DNA of 64,000 bases from Sipunculus nudus. Taxonomy: Eukaryota > Annelida > Sipuncula > Golfingiida > Sipunculidae. Of this stretch, positions 61,401-64,000 are shown one piece after another. The stretch's first letter is position 1; every line of letters begins with the position of its first letter. The notes under the pieces were generated by a model that was given only the letters and a program-made list of their open reading frames with translations, was not told where the DNA came from and searched no databases. The translations under genes and the position numbers were made by a program. Location of the stretch: contig CM049313.1 of the NCBI GenBank assembly GCA_026874595.1, positions 53,369,659 to 53,433,658 of the forward strand, written 5' to 3'.

Positions 61401-62900
61401 GTATTTAAGGAAGCATTCTATACAGCATATATTTAGCTGTAATATAGATAGTTTTTTAATCGATCATCGGTAATTTTCTGTCTTTCAATCATAGAAATGA
61501 TTTCATAACCGATTCCTACCATTAAGTATTACTGATAATAGCGGTATGCCCATACTTTCGACACATTACTTTCGACATTTGTGTTTTAGTGTGTAAACAG
61601 AATGGCTGCCCCCCCCCCCCCCCCCCCCCCCCCCATGTTTCGAGACCGGGAGAAATAACCCTGTCAGAGTTCGATAAGAGTGTGGGTAAGAAAATACTCT
61701 GAGGTCAGCGTCCAGACGGGAATCTATCTGGTGAGAGATTTCTCCTTAAATCTTAAGAAAAGAACTAAGCGTCTGGGCCGGGGAAATCAGTGTTATTATT
61801 CTTTAAAACACTCGGTCTGAAATTTCAAATGCCCTCATTAAAGTATTATCTCATTTTTATACAGAATGCAATTTCCCTTCTATTTCTACTTCTGCTGCTA
61901 CTACTACTAATAATAGAAAATGATTAGATAATAATATTATAATGCAACCATCAACTTTCTGATATTTTAATAGTTGTGTATGTGTTTTTTTTTCTGATAA
62001 TATCGTATTTTATATCATATTTTCATTTGGCTGATAAATGCACTTTTGAAAGATTGTTAAAACATTGTTTATGGGGCGCTCATCATCTGTTTTTGATCTC
62101 AGGTCTATTGGACAATGTTTTGCTGTCTCTTCGTCTGTCCAGCTGTATTTCTGTCGCTATCTTTCTGTCTGTCACAGTCTGTGTATTTCTATCACTCACA
62201 TACATACATACACACACACACACACAATTGGGAACTTCCACTTCTGCGCCTCTGAACTGATGGTGCATCTATATCCATTAGTCATGTCAGGAATATATCA
62301 TCACAGCCCACAAGCCAGTCATTGGTCTATATAAATAATGTTACAACGTAGCTTTCCTTTTGCTGGCCTGGTCTCTTTCCCACGAATTTCTTACGTCTGG
62401 ATGTACTTTCATTATACGCTAATAAATGACATATTTACAAAGCTAAGGCAACCGGATTATATGAAATATATTAGTTTGCTAAATATGTGATACAAACGTA
62501 ATATTACGGGGCATGACACGAGAGCTTCTGATAAGGATAGTTGTTTTAAGCTGGTATGTGCAATCGGTAAAATGAATCATGAATGCAGCGCATATATTTG
62601 TATTAAATGGATGGGCCTTCTTCTGTCCCAGGCAAAGCACATATCGTTGTTTCTTTACCAATGTTAAATGACATTGATTTATAGATTACGCATAGTTCTC
62701 TTATGTAACCGCAGTTCAATCCAGTTCTTTCATGACACAATCAATCCACTTGCTGGCCAGTCTTAATTAGGTAAATGTTATTTTCCTTTATTGCAATTTG
62801 ATAAGAATTAAGATAGTTCAAGCGTGGCCTCCCTGGATCACACAGTATCAGTATTACGCTAAATCTTAATCCCTAGCCTATCTTAACCTTATATCTCGTT
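61401..62900. other. unannotated DNA with poly-C run
   Basis: A run of about 27 C (61,608-61,634) and a short (CA)n at 62,210-62,226 are present. No gene recognised. Confidence 0.5.
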
Positions 62901-62950
62901 AATTAAGTGACCCATGGGTCATGACGCTCAACTGACTGATTTGACTTCAT
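62900..62950 (-). repeat. orphan palindromic element end
   Basis: AAGTGACCCATGGGTCATGACGCTCA is the reverse complement of the right end of the 44.9-46.5 kb element and includes the same perfect palindrome TGACCCATGGGTCA. I find no tandem units beside it, so it is a truncated copy. Confidence 0.6.
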
Positions 62951-64000
62951 GCTGACTTCATATTATCCAAATATGACGCGCACATGTGACGCTTGGCGGA
63001 CGCGTTCTTTAGTAAGCTAAAAGATATAATTTTCTTCATACACAACAGAGATTTCTTGGATTACGATGCATTATATCCGATCTACAAGAGTTCTGAATTT
63101 CATTTAGTAGTTATCGGGAAGTTTAAAAGTTATGCCTATAATAACGTCTAGTGTGATTATAATAATCGTCGAGTTTACACATCACTAGAGCAGATTAAAG
63201 ATATAAAATTTCTAAAAGGGAATGCATCAATATCTCTTGTTTTTTATCAATGCTCTCTGTTTAATTATCTGAAATAATACCATTTTCTACCTCCATTCAT
63301 TGTTTCAGATATATTTATAACCATTCAATTGCGTGCTGGTGTTTCTCTTATAAAGATTCCGTCCAAACGCCACCGGCCAGCCAAAGATGGTGGTCCAAAT
63401 ATGTGGATATATATGTAGACATTTTGTGGATGTTATATTCATGTCATAGGCAAAGTAATCGTTATACTATTGAAAATGATATATACTGGATTGAACTCTA
63501 GGACAGAACTCTACAGTGACGCATCACTTTCAAATTAGAAGATGCCAAACTAATACCAACACAAATGATAATACGCTCATTAGCCAAAATTCAGGGCCAC
63601 ACCAAGTTATCCCTCTCCATATCCCTCCCACGGATCCACAAAAAAAAATATGCCAAACCGATAACCAATCAGACGCAAAATATCGGTCAACCAATGTACC
63701 GTCTTATTGGGGATAAGTGTAAGTCTTTTACATAAAAAAACATAGATGCAATTGACAGAAAAGAAAGTTATCACCTCCACCAAAATACAAACCCAACAAA
63801 AAAATAAAATATAATACAGTACATTGCAACGTTTGTGCTTTTTTTATGTTTTTTTTTTTTTTTTTTTTTGCCTAAAGGTTACCTGGGTCTGCCCGCGCAG
63901 ACAGCCAGGTGAAATGAACAACCGTTAGGCTGTATGTAGATGTGCCAGATGTTCCCGCAACGGAGGGGAGATAGCTCTGTCTAGCAGAACATTACTATAT
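62951..64000. other. unannotated DNA
   Basis: AT-rich, with an A/T-rich homopolymer run (63,840-63,870). No gene recognised. Confidence 0.5.

Overview
This window looks like nuclear DNA of an invertebrate animal, most likely a mollusc and probably a bivalve. The reasons are AT-rich gene-poor sequence, many TA microsatellites, introns with GT..AG boundaries, several kinds of short transposon remnants, long tandem arrays, and dispersed repeats of a type I associate with bivalve genomes. The taxon call is inference; no marker gene is present.

Layout. 1-5.8 kb: no gene; a 114-bp miniature transposon, a 25-bp minisatellite at 4.4-5.27 kb and a direct duplication flanking it. 5.83-16.74 kb: one large satellite array with three nested periods (about 38, 115 and 1,865 bp). 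16.9-19.7 kb: dispersed repeats and a candidate miniature transposon. 19.7-34.7 kb (+): a multi-exon gene whose splice phases all agree. It encodes a signal peptide, a roughly 500-residue Thr/Ser mucin domain made of 23-residue repeats, a compact 10-cysteine module, one transmembrane helix and a short cytoplasmic tail (689 residues in the minimal model). Two further candidate exons, one resembling half of a SEA domain, fit the phase as well. Introns carry a hAT transposase remnant and other repeats.

36.3-38.2 kb and 49.2-50.8 kb (-): two tandem paralogous two-exon seven-transmembrane receptor genes (384 and 304 residues). Both are split by a phase-2 intron in the same Trp codon after TM4. The 11 kb between them is filled with repeats. 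50.8-59.7 kb: no gene seen. 59.75-61.4 kb (-): a decayed non-LTR retrotransposon (RT and C-terminal part). 61.4-64 kb: nothing recognisable.

The mucin-like gene and the receptors are all membrane proteins, but nothing in the sequence links their functions. The most interesting object is the mucin-like gene: its extracellular cysteine pattern (C-x3-C followed later by C-x-C) resembles a CS-alpha-beta, defensin-type scaffold displayed on a mucin stalk at the cell surface. That architecture I do not recognise.
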